Below, one piece after another: positions 57,562 to 64,000 of a stretch of DNA of 64,000 nt. The notes beneath the pieces are model-generated. The model was not told where the DNA came from, ran no database searches, and saw only the letters and a list, made by a program, of their open reading frames with translations. Source of the stretch: Caulobacter sp. FWC2 (GTDB taxonomy: Bacteria > Pseudomonadota > Alphaproteobacteria > Caulobacterales > Caulobacteraceae); contig NZ_PEBF01000001.1 of the NCBI RefSeq assembly GCF_002742625.1, positions 682,001-746,000 on the forward strand. The letters are read 5' to 3'. Both the position numbers and the translations under genes were made by a program. Within the stretch, counting starts at the first letter, position 1, and each line of letters begins with the position of its first letter.

Positions 57562-58308
57562 CTAACGCCAGCCCGCGTCGATCCAGTATTCGTGACCGGT
57601 GCACAGGGCGGCGTCGTCCGAGGCCAGGAACAGCACCAGCGAGGCGACGTTCTCGGGCACAAGGCGGCCTTTCAGGCACTGGGCCTTGACGATCTCGGCC
57701 TCGCCTTCGGGCGTGTACCACTTCTCCTGGCGCTTGGTCTTGACGTTGCCGGGCACCACGCAGGTGACGCGGATGTCGTCGGGACCCAGCTCGCGGGCGA
57801 GCGCCCGGGTCATGCCCTCGATGCCGGCCTTGGCGGTTTCGTAGAGGACCAGGTCTTCCAGGCCCAGGTGCCAGCTGATCGAACCGAAATTGATCACCGC
57901 CCCTCCGCCGCGCTTGGCCATGCCCGGCGCGACGGCCTGGGTGCAGAACAGCATGTGGCGCAGGTTGACGTTGATCCGCTCGTCCCAATAGGCGCCGGTC
58001 ACGTCGCCCAGCTTGTGGCGGTCGTCATTGCCGGCGTTGTTGACCAGCACGTCGATGTCGCCGATCTCGGCGAAGACCGCCTTGATCGCATCCAGGCTCA
58101 TCAGGTCGCAGCGCTTGTAGACCGGCGGGATGGGCGAGCCGGCAAGTTCGGCTTCCAGCGCCTTGGAATCCGCGTCGGCGATGTCGAGGAAGATCACTTC
58201 GGCGCCCTGCCGCGCGAAGCCGGTGGTGAGGCCGGCCCCGATGCCCGAGCCGCCGCCGGTGATGACGACGCGCTTGCCCTTCAGGCTGGGATAGATGGCT
58301 GACGACAT
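57562..58308 (-). CDS. xylB: D-xylose 1-dehydrogenase
   Basis: 248-residue short-chain dehydrogenase that makes xylonolactone from D-xylose with NAD. The NAD turn TGGGSGIGAG begins at residue 17, the second site is NNAGNDD, the catalytic Ser is in NFGSISWH and the Tyr/Lys pair in VLYETAKAGIEG. The start ATG at 58308 is 5 nt after the xylA stop; a longer frame upstream is antisense-like and was discarded. Known Caulobacter XylB is the same length. Confidence 0.96.
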   Translation of the reverse strand: MSSAIYPSLKGKRVVITGGGSGIGAGLTTGFARQGAEVIFLDIADADSKALEAELAGSPIPPVYKRCDLMSLDAIKAVFAEIGDIDVLVNNAGNDDRHKLGDVTGAYWDERINVNLRHMLFCTQAVAPGMAKRGGGAVINFGSISWHLGLEDLVLYETAKAGIEGMTRALARELGPDDIRVTCVVPGNVKTKRQEKWYTPEGEAEIVKAQCLKGRLVPENVASLVLFLASDDAALCTGHEYWIDAGWR

Positions 58309-58313
58309 GCTGC

Positions 58314-59750
58314 TTAGGACCACGAGTAGGAGGTTTTGGTCTGGGTGAAGAACTCGACCGCCGCGAAGCCTTGTTCGCGCGCGCCGTACGAGCTGCTCTT
58401 CGAGCCGCCGAACGGCACGTGATAGTCGACGCCGGCCGTGGCCAGATTGACCATGGTCATGCCGGCCTTGGCGTGGCGCTGGAAATGGCGGGCGTATTTC
58501 AGCGAGGTCGTGGCGATGCCGGCCGACAGGCCGAACTCGACGCCGTTGGCGACCTCCAGGGCCTCTTCGTACGACCCGACGCGGATGGTCGAGGCGACGG
58601 GGCCGAAGACCTCCTCGTTGTTGATCCGCATGCCGGCCTGCGTGTCGGCGATCAGGGTCGGCTGCACGTACCAGCCGGGATTTTCCAGCTTCAGGCGCTC
58701 GCCGCCGGTGACGACGCGGCCGCCTTCCGAGGTGGCGATGTCGATATAGCGGTACGAAGTCTCCATCTGGTCTTCGGAGACGGCCGGGCCGATCTGGGTG
58801 TTCGGATCCAGCGCATCGCCGACCCGCAGGGCGGCGACCTTCTCGGCCAGCAGGGCCACGAACTTGTCGTGGATGCCGTCCTGGACGATCAGTCGCGAGC
58901 TGGCGGTGCAGCGCTGGCCGGTGGCGAAGAACGAGCCGTCCAGGGCGATGGCGACGGCGCGCTCCAGGTCGGCGTCGTCCAGGATGATCAGCGGGTTCTT
59001 GCCGCCCATCTCCAGCTGCACGCGGGCCTGGCGGGCCACGGCGGCGGCGGCGACCTGCGCGCCCACGCCCTGCGAGCCGGTGAACGAGACGCCGTCGACA
59101 TCCTTGTGCTTGATCAGGGCGTCGCCCATCGAGCCGCGGCCGAACAGCATGTTGAACACGCCGGCTGGCGCGCCGCATTCCATCATGATGTCCGCCAGCA
59201 CGTTGGCGGTGGCCGGGGTCGGGCCGGCCGGCTTGATCACCACGGTGTTGCCGAAGGCGAGAGCCGGAGCCGCCTTCCAGGCCGGTATGGCGATCGGGAA
59301 GTTCCAGGGCGTGATCAGACCGAACACGCCGACGGCCTGGCGATAGGTCTGGACCTCGACGCCGGGACGGGTGCTTTCCAGGTTCTGGCCGTGGCGGCGC
59401 AGGGCCTCGCCGGCGAAGTACTTGAAGATGCGGCCGGCGCGGACGGTCTCGCCGATCCCCTCGGCGACCGTCTTGCCCTCTTCGCGGGCCAGCAGGCGGC
59501 CGATGTCGGCGCTGCGGGCGATGATGGTCGAGCCGACCTTGTCCAGCAGGTCAGAGCGGACTTCAGGCGAGGCTTCCGACCACGACGGGAACGCTTTCTT
59601 GGCCGCGTCGACAGCGGCGTCGACCTCGGCCTGGCCGCCCATCGGGACCTTGGCGACGACGTCGTTGGTGTTCGACGGGTTCAGGCTCTCGGCTGGGGCG
59701 TCGGCGGCGACGCGTTCGCCGCCGATGTAGTGGCGCAGGGTGTCGGTCAT
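58314..59750 (-). CDS. xylA: Alpha-ketoglutaric semialdehyde dehydrogenase
   Basis: Final step of the pathway: oxidises alpha-ketoglutarate semialdehyde to 2-oxoglutarate. 478-residue aldehyde dehydrogenase with the PWNFPIAIPAWKAAPALAFG block, the Glu in QLEMGGKNPLII and the catalytic Cys in FFATGQRCTASSRL (~281). Second gene of the operon. Note that Caulobacter xylA is not xylose isomerase. Confidence 0.96.
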   Translation of the reverse strand: MTDTLRHYIGGERVAADAPAESLNPSNTNDVVAKVPMGGQAEVDAAVDAAKKAFPSWSEASPEVRSDLLDKVGSTIIARSADIGRLLAREEGKTVAEGIGETVRAGRIFKYFAGEALRRHGQNLESTRPGVEVQTYRQAVGVFGLITPWNFPIAIPAWKAAPALAFGNTVVIKPAGPTPATANVLADIMMECGAPAGVFNMLFGRGSMGDALIKHKDVDGVSFTGSQGVGAQVAAAAVARQARVQLEMGGKNPLIILDDADLERAVAIALDGSFFATGQRCTASSRLIVQDGIHDKFVALLAEKVAALRVGDALDPNTQIGPAVSEDQMETSYRYIDIATSEGGRVVTGGERLKLENPGWYVQPTLIADTQAGMRINNEEVFGPVASTIRVGSYEEALEVANGVEFGLSAGIATTSLKYARHFQRHAKAGMTMVNLATAGVDYHVPFGGSKSSSYGAREQGFAAVEFFTQTKTSYSWS

Positions 59751-59772
59751 CGCCGAGCTCCTTCGATCTGGA

Positions 59773-60927
59773 TTAGAGCAGGCCGCGGCCGGCCAGGTTG
59801 CGGATCAGGGCCGAGATGCCGAACGTCCATGGCTTGGCCTTGTCGCAGGTCGTGACCTCGTTCTCGAGCACGCCCAGCTTGGGGGTCGAGACGCGCACGC
59901 GGTCGCCGACCTTGTGGGTGAAGCCCTGGCCGGGGGTGTCGCGGTCCTGGATCGGCGCGAACATGGTGCCCAGGAACAGGGCGAAGCCGTCCGGATACTG
60001 GTGCTGCTTGCCGAACGCTTGCCCCGCTAGGACAGCGGGATCGCGGCTGATCAGGCTCATGTTCGACTTGCCGTCGAGCACGAAGTTGTCGCGGCCGGTG
60101 ATTTTCAACTCGACCTCGGCCGAACGCACGTCATCCAGCGAGAAGACGTCGTCGAATAGGCGGAAGAACGGGCCGATGGCGCACGAGGCGTTGTTGTCCT
60201 TGGCTTTGCTCAGCAGCAGGGCCGAGCGGCCTTCGAAGTCGCGCAGGTTGACGTCGTTGCCCAGCGAGGCGCCGCGGATCTGGCCCGAACCGTCGCACAG
60301 CAGCACGACTTCCGGCTCGGGATTGTTCCAGTGGCTGTCGTAGCGGACGCCGACATGGTCGCCCCAGCCCATCGACGACAGGGTCGGACCCTTGGTGAAG
60401 ATCTCGGCGTCGGGGCCGATGGCGACCTCGAGATATTGCGACCACAGGCCGTCCTTGATCAGGGTCTGCTTCAGGCGCTCGGCGCCCTCCGAGCCCGGGT
60501 TCACGCTGCGCAGGTCGCCGCCCATGCTCTCGGCCAGCTGCTCGCGGATCTTCAGGGCCTCGGCGGCGTCGCCGCGCGCGCGTTCCTCGATCACCCGCTC
60601 CAGGGTCGAGACGGCGAAGGTCACGCCGGCGGCCTTCAGGCATTGCAGGTCGACGGGGGCCAGCAGCTTCACGGCCGCGGCGCCGTCGGCGTCTTCCCAG
60701 ACGGGGCGGATGTCGAGGGCTTCCAGCGGACCCTTGTCCTCGCCGCGCGGGATCACCGAACCGGGCGGATAGGCGTTCATCAGGTCGGCGACGGTGGGAG
60801 CGATCTTCGAGACGTCCTCGACACGACCGCCGCGCACCAGCACGGGCGTCGGGCCATCGCCGAAGTCGATGCGGCCCAGCAAGGTCGCGTCTTTCCAGTC
60901 TTCCGGAAGGAATTCACTCACGCCCAC
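59773..60927 (-). CDS. xylX: 2-keto-3-deoxy-D-xylonate dehydratase
   Basis: 384 residues of the FAH-like fold family. The GTG at 60927 (VGVSEFLPEDWKDATLLGRI) is the start, because GGGGAGAC lies 7 nt upstream exactly as in the known PxylX leader, and a longer open frame gives unlikely sequence. Metal/active-site features include GWGDHVGVRYDSHWNNPEPE and VVLLCDGSGQIRGASLGNDV. It is the first gene of the xyl operon and yields alpha-ketoglutarate semialdehyde. Confidence 0.96.
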   Translation of the reverse strand: MGVSEFLPEDWKDATLLGRIDFGDGPTPVLVRGGRVEDVSKIAPTVADLMNAYPPGSVIPRGEDKGPLEALDIRPVWEDADGAAAVKLLAPVDLQCLKAAGVTFAVSTLERVIEERARGDAAEALKIREQLAESMGGDLRSVNPGSEGAERLKQTLIKDGLWSQYLEVAIGPDAEIFTKGPTLSSMGWGDHVGVRYDSHWNNPEPEVVLLCDGSGQIRGASLGNDVNLRDFEGRSALLLSKAKDNNASCAIGPFFRLFDDVFSLDDVRSAEVELKITGRDNFVLDGKSNMSLISRDPAVLAGQAFGKQHQYPDGFALFLGTMFAPIQDRDTPGQGFTHKVGDRVRVSTPKLGVLENEVTTCDKAKPWTFGISALIRNLAGRGLL

Positions 60928-60994
60928 GGCGTCGTCTCCCCAAGTTCGAGCGTCTGGAAGCTGCCGACACGGCGGCGCTCGTTGATCAGGCACT

Positions 60995-61008
60995 TGGTAG
61001 CGCTAACA
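60995..61008. promoter_or_regulatory. xyl operator in PxylX
   Basis: TGGTAGCGCTAACA (minus strand TGTTAGCGCTACCA) is the canonical Caulobacter xylose operator bound by the LacI-type XylR. It lies 68 bp before the xylX start, in the promoter. Confidence 0.92.
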
Positions 61009-61101
61009 TGTCTAAGCCGCAAGCGACTTGTCAGACCAATCCTTTGAACACCCTCACGGGCTTCGCGCGGACCCCTTCGTCTCTCTCTGTGAGAGGGGGA
61101 T

Positions 61102-62157
61102 CTACTCGCTGACCGGCCCGCTGGAATCCCGCACGATCAGGGTGTGGGGATGGATCAGCTGCCTCGGCTCGCCGCTGCCGTCGCGCTTGCGGCGGATTTC
61201 CTCCAGCACCAGGTCGACGGCGGCGCGGGCCATGGCGGCGATGGGCTGGTGGACGGTGGTCAGGGCCGGCCAGATGTTGTCGGCGATCGAGGTGTCGTCG
61301 AAGCCGACGATCGAGACGTCGCCCGGCACGTCGAGGCCCAGGCGGTGAGCAAGACCCTCGGTGGCGGCGGCCATGTCGTCGTTGGCGGCGAAGATCGCGG
61401 TCGGGCGCGGCCCGGCCGATAGCAGGCGCTCGGCCGCCTCCAGGCCCGAGCGATAGGTGAAATAGCCCTGCTCGACCCGGATGTCCTCCATCGGGATCCC
61501 TGCGGCCTTGAGGGCGGACATGAAGCCGTCCAGGCGCTGCTGGCTGACGGTCTGGTTTGGGTGGCCCTTGATGAAGCCGAAGCGTTTGTGACCCAGATTG
61601 ATCAGGTGCTGGGTCAGTTCATAGGCGGCCGCCTCGTTGTCGATGCGGATGGTGGCCATGTCAGCGCTGGCCATGCCTGGGGCCACGGCCACGGCGGCCG
61701 CGCCGGCGGCCTTCACCTCGGCCAGCACCTGCGGCGACTCGCACAGCGGCGGCGGCAGGATCAGGCCGTCGACGCCGGTCTTCAGCAGGCGGGCCAGGGT
61801 GGCGCCGGCCAGCTCGGGCTCGGCGCATTTCTCGATGACGATCTGGGCGCCGGTGCGGCTGCTCTCGTCCAGGGCCCCGACCAGGAACTCCGACAGGTAG
61901 CCGGTCGACGGGTTGTCGTAGAGCAGGCCGATGCGGAAGGGCGCGCTGCCGGCCAGGCTGCGGGCGGCGGGATTGGGGGCGTAGTTCAGCTCGGCGATGG
62001 CCTGTTCGACCAGGGCGCGCGTCTCTTCCTTGACGGTGCTCTCGCGGTTGATGACGCGCGAGACGGTCATCGGCGAAACGCCCGCCCGGGCGGCCACGTC
62101 GCGGATGGTGGCGCTCTGGGTCGTACGACGACGCTGGCGCTCGACAGGCTGGCTCAT
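61102..62157 (-). CDS. LacI family repressor beside the xyl operon
   Basis: 351 residues. The helix-turn-helix reads ATIRDVAARAGVSPMTVSRV INRES, with the hinge NYAPNPAARSLAG. The periplasmic-binding-like domain starts FRIGLLYDNPSTGYLSEFLV, with VGFDDTSIADNIWPALTTVH near the end. It is directly upstream of xylX on the same strand and may be the regulator of the pathway. The xylR described in C. crescentus is encoded elsewhere, as I recall, so I leave the symbol blank. Confidence 0.9.
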   Translation of the reverse strand: MSQPVERQRRRTTQSATIRDVAARAGVSPMTVSRVINRESTVKEETRALVEQAIAELNYAPNPAARSLAGSAPFRIGLLYDNPSTGYLSEFLVGALDESSRTGAQIVIEKCAEPELAGATLARLLKTGVDGLILPPPLCESPQVLAEVKAAGAAAVAVAPGMASADMATIRIDNEAAAYELTQHLINLGHKRFGFIKGHPNQTVSQQRLDGFMSALKAAGIPMEDIRVEQGYFTYRSGLEAAERLLSAGPRPTAIFAANDDMAAATEGLAHRLGLDVPGDVSIVGFDDTSIADNIWPALTTVHQPIAAMARAAVDLVLEEIRRKRDGSGEPRQLIHPHTLIVRDSSGPVSE

Positions 62158-62245
62158 TCTTATTTCGGTCCCTTTGCGGCGCGGATGCTAGACCGCTTCG
62201 GGGCGGGGTTGGAAGACCGCTGGAAAATCCTGGTAAGGCCAGTTC

Positions 62246-62761
62246 ATGAGCAGTCTCGGCGCCATCATCCTGTGCGGCGGCGCGTCCCGACGGATGGGGC
62301 GCGACAAGGCCGTGCTCGACTGGGACGGCGCGCGGGCGGTGGACCGGGTGGCGGCCTTGGCGAGGGCGGTCGGCGCGGAGGCGCTGGTGACGGCGGGGGC
62401 GGACCTTGGCCTGCCTTGGGTCGCCGATGACGCGGCGTTCGCCGGACCGGTCGGCGGGGTGCTGGCCGGGGCGCGGGCGCTGGGGTCGACGCGGCTGCTG
62501 GTGCTGGCGGTCGATGCGCCGACCGTGCTGCCGGAGGACCTGGCGCCGTTGTTGGTCGGCGGCGGCTATTACGAGGGCCTGCCTGTGCCGATGGTGGTCG
62601 AGGCGCGCGCGCTGCCGGCCGACGCCGAGGCCGGTTGGCCGCTGCGGCGGCTGGTGGAGCGGGCGGGACTCGTAGCCGTGTCCGCGCCGGAGGCGGCGAT
62701 GGCCCGGCTGCGCGGGGCGAATACGCCGGACGAGCGCGAGCGCTTGTTGCGCCGACCTTAG
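62246..62761 (+). CDS. mobA: Molybdenum cofactor guanylyltransferase (MobA-like)
   Basis: 171-residue nucleotidyltransferase that adds GMP to molybdopterin. The N-terminal GTP-binding block [20 protein letters not shown] and [17 protein letters not shown] (metal Asp) are present, but the protein is at the short end for MobA (~190). Very GC-rich. It could also be a MobA-like paralogue. It is convergent with the cytochrome c gene, sharing a terminator. Confidence 0.8.
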   Translation: MSSLGAIILCGGASRRMGRDKAVLDWDGARAVDRVAALARAVGAEALVTAGADLGLPWVADDAAFAGPVGGVLAGARALGSTRLLVLAVDAPTVLPEDLAPLLVGGGYYEGLPVPMVVEARALPADAEAGWPLRRLVERAGLVAVSAPEAAMARLRGANTPDERERLLRRP

Positions 62762-62813
62762 CGCCTCCCAGCTCGGCGACGTCCGATTTGGGCAAGGTGT
62801 CAGCCAAGCAAAA

Positions 62814-62839
62814 AGGCCCCGGAGTTTCCTCCGGGGCCT
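62814..62839. terminator. Bidirectional terminator between mobA and cycM
   Basis: AGGCCCCGGA pairs with TCCGGGGCCT, with AAAA on the left and a T-containing tract on the right, so it can end both convergent genes. Confidence 0.75.
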
Positions 62840-62865
62840 CTTCGATGTGCAGAGCCTTGGAAGGC

Positions 62866-63567
62866 TTAGGCTTTCGGCGGGGCCGTCGCGCCACCTGCGG
62901 CCGGAGCGGCCGGAGCGGCGGCGGCGCCAGCGGCGGGAGCCGTCGTGCCGCCCGGAGCAGCCGGGGCCGCGGCGTCGGCGGCAGGCGCGCCAGCAGCAGC
63001 CGGAGCAGCGGCGGCGGCCGGACGCGGCGGCGGGACCGGCAGCTTCGAGCCGAGGCTGTGCAGGTAGGCGATGACCGCGATGCGATCTTCCGGCTTCTTC
63101 AGACCCACGAAGGTCATGTTGGTGCCGGGGACGTCCTTACCGGGCGCCTTCAGGAAGGTGTACAGGGCGTCGTAGTCCCACACGGGCTGCTTGCCCGAGA
63201 AGTCCTTCATCGCGCCCGAATAGTTGAAGCCCGGGTGGCCGGCCGGCTTGCGGCCGACGACGTCCCAAAGGCCAGGGCCGGTGGCGTTGGCGTTCGAGGC
63301 GTCCAGCTTGTGGCAGGCCGCGCACTTGGCCGAGACGGCTTCACCGGCGGCGATGTTGGCCGGGGTCAGGACCGCATTCCAATCGGGCGGGGTGTCGGCC
63401 GCAGCGGCGCCGCCGCCGGCGGACTCTTCCTGGACTGCGATCTCGTAGCCGGCCTTCTCGACTTCATGCTTCTTGAAGACGATGTCCGACGCTTCTCGCA
63501 GACCAAAGATGATGAGGCCGGTCAGCAGCACGCCGCCAGCGATCTTGTTGAACGTCAGGTCGCTCAT
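62866..63567 (-). CDS. cycM: Membrane-anchored c-type cytochrome (CycM-like)
   Basis: 233 residues. An uncleaved N-terminal anchor (KIAGGVLLTGLIIFGL) is followed by a class I cytochrome domain. The haem site is KCAACHKLD (CAACH, residues ~80-86) and a Met ligand is in GTNMTFVGLKK. The C-terminal ~60 residues are Pro/Ala repeats (APAAAGAPAAD), probably a flexible periplasmic tail. By family it carries electrons from bc1 to the aa3 oxidase. Confidence 0.88.
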   Translation of the reverse strand: MSDLTFNKIAGGVLLTGLIIFGLREASDIVFKKHEVEKAGYEIAVQEESAGGGAAAADTPPDWNAVLTPANIAAGEAVSAKCAACHKLDASNANATGPGLWDVVGRKPAGHPGFNYSGAMKDFSGKQPVWDYDALYTFLKAPGKDVPGTNMTFVGLKKPEDRIAVIAYLHSLGSKLPVPPPRPAAAAAPAAAGAPAADAAAPAAPGGTTAPAAGAAAAPAAPAAGGATAPPKA

Positions 63568-63722
63568 TTCAGCCTAGTCAGCCTCTTGTCGGCCCACCCC
63601 AGGGCGGGCTTTGAACCAGCGCCTCGGACTCGCGATACGAGTCTCCAGCGCACGTCATGTTGCGCTCGCGTCTCTTACACGCTACCGCCCCTCGCGCAAC
63701 AGGGCGGCGGAGATTTGAACCC

Positions 63723-64000
63723 ATGAACCCCCTCATTCTGATCCCCGCGCGCATGGCCGCCGCACGGCTTCCCGGCAAGCCGTTGGCGGACATCGGCGGT
63801 GTTCCGATGATCGTCCGGGTTCTGCGCCAAGCTCTGAAGGCGGACATCGGTCCCGTGGCCGTGGCCGCGGGCGACGCCGAAATCGTCGAAGCGGTTCAAC
63901 AGGCTGGCGGGATCGCGGTACTGACCGATCCCGGGCTGCCGTCGGGATCGGACCGGATCCAGGCCGCGCTCGCCCAACTCGATCCGGGGTTCGAGCATGA
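63723..64000 (+). CDS. kdsB: 3-deoxy-manno-octulosonate cytidylyltransferase (5' part; cut by window end)
   Basis: Makes CMP-Kdo for lipopolysaccharide. The visible 92 residues show the N-terminal signature PLILIPARMAAARLPGKPLA, then IGGVPMIVRVLRQA and TDPGLPSGSDRIQAAL, which match KdsB. The ATG at 63723 is the start. No stop appears before the right edge. Confidence 0.9.
   Translation, partial: MNPLILIPARMAAARLPGKPLADIGGVPMIVRVLRQALKADIGPVAVAAGDAEIVEAVQQAGGIAVLTDPGLPSGSDRIQAALAQLDPGFEH

Noticed and set aside
62265..62894. Pro/Arg/Ala-rich frame antisense to mobA
   Set aside because: Low-complexity translation with no start signal, overlapping two supported genes.
63568..63722. Possible tRNA before kdsB (GGCTTTGAACCAGCG stretch)
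   Set aside because: No acceptor stem, anticodon arm or GTTCGAAT-type T loop could be assembled.

Overview
The window is high-GC alphaproteobacterial chromosome and almost certainly comes from Caulobacter. Three things point there: a complete xylXABCD operon in its Caulobacter order with the canonical xyl operator in front of it, tandem 273-residue flagellins with a conserved structured leader, and the acrA-acrB-nodT pump divergent from a TetR gene. Gene order (cydAB, then rpmH-rnpA-yidC-engB, flagellins, acrAB-nodT, xyl) agrees with my recollection of C. crescentus, but details such as two flagellin copies and a LacI gene beside xylX suggest a related species or strain rather than the reference. 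No rRNA, tRNA, CRISPR, prophage or insertion sequence was recognised.

Layout. 1-4.4 kb: divergent cydD (cut by the window edge) and cydABX around a perfect FNR/FixK-type box, a low-oxygen respiration unit. 4.5-9.2 kb: cheW, an ASCH-like protein, then the rpmH-rnpA-yidC-engB cluster on the minus strand with a hairpin between rpmH and rnpA. 9.2-16.8 kb: quinone oxidoreductase, HSL-type esterase, TetR regulator, DUF2164 protein, flavin monooxygenase, a Cys-rich secreted protein, a sorbosone-dehydrogenase-like lipoprotein and an SGNH esterase. The tetR and monooxygenase promoters share a 19-bp perfect repeat. 16.9-27.4 kb: an RND permease and its fusion lipoprotein, thiolase, several small unknown genes with a short LuxR-type regulator, aldo/keto reductase, LysR, WrbA.

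27.5-29.7 kb: two flagellins in an AT-richer setting. 29.8-37.2 kb: plant-polysaccharide genes (GH3 glucohydrolase, type B carboxylesterase, GH5 mannanase, alpha/beta hydrolase). 37.2-41.8 kb: ParDE, PutA and its divergent Lrp-type regulator. 42-48.6 kb: the tripartite acrAB-nodT pump and its divergent TetR regulator around a perfect 24-bp palindrome. 48.7-54.5 kb: M61 peptidase, a broken SGNH/pectin-esterase remnant, GH43 glycosidase and a sugar porter. 54.8-62.2 kb: the oxidative (Weimberg-type) xylose pathway xylX-A-B-C-D plus a LacI regulator. 62.2-64 kb: mobA-like, membrane cytochrome c, and the start of kdsB.

Two themes tie the window together. First, xylose and plant-wall sugar use: xyl-type operators are visible in front of xylX and the sugar porter, with weaker matches at the GH43 and carboxylesterase genes. 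Second, short palindromic intergenic repeats: at least nine copies of three related or distinct types sit between genes, one inside the xyl operon and one at the exact break of the SGNH remnant.
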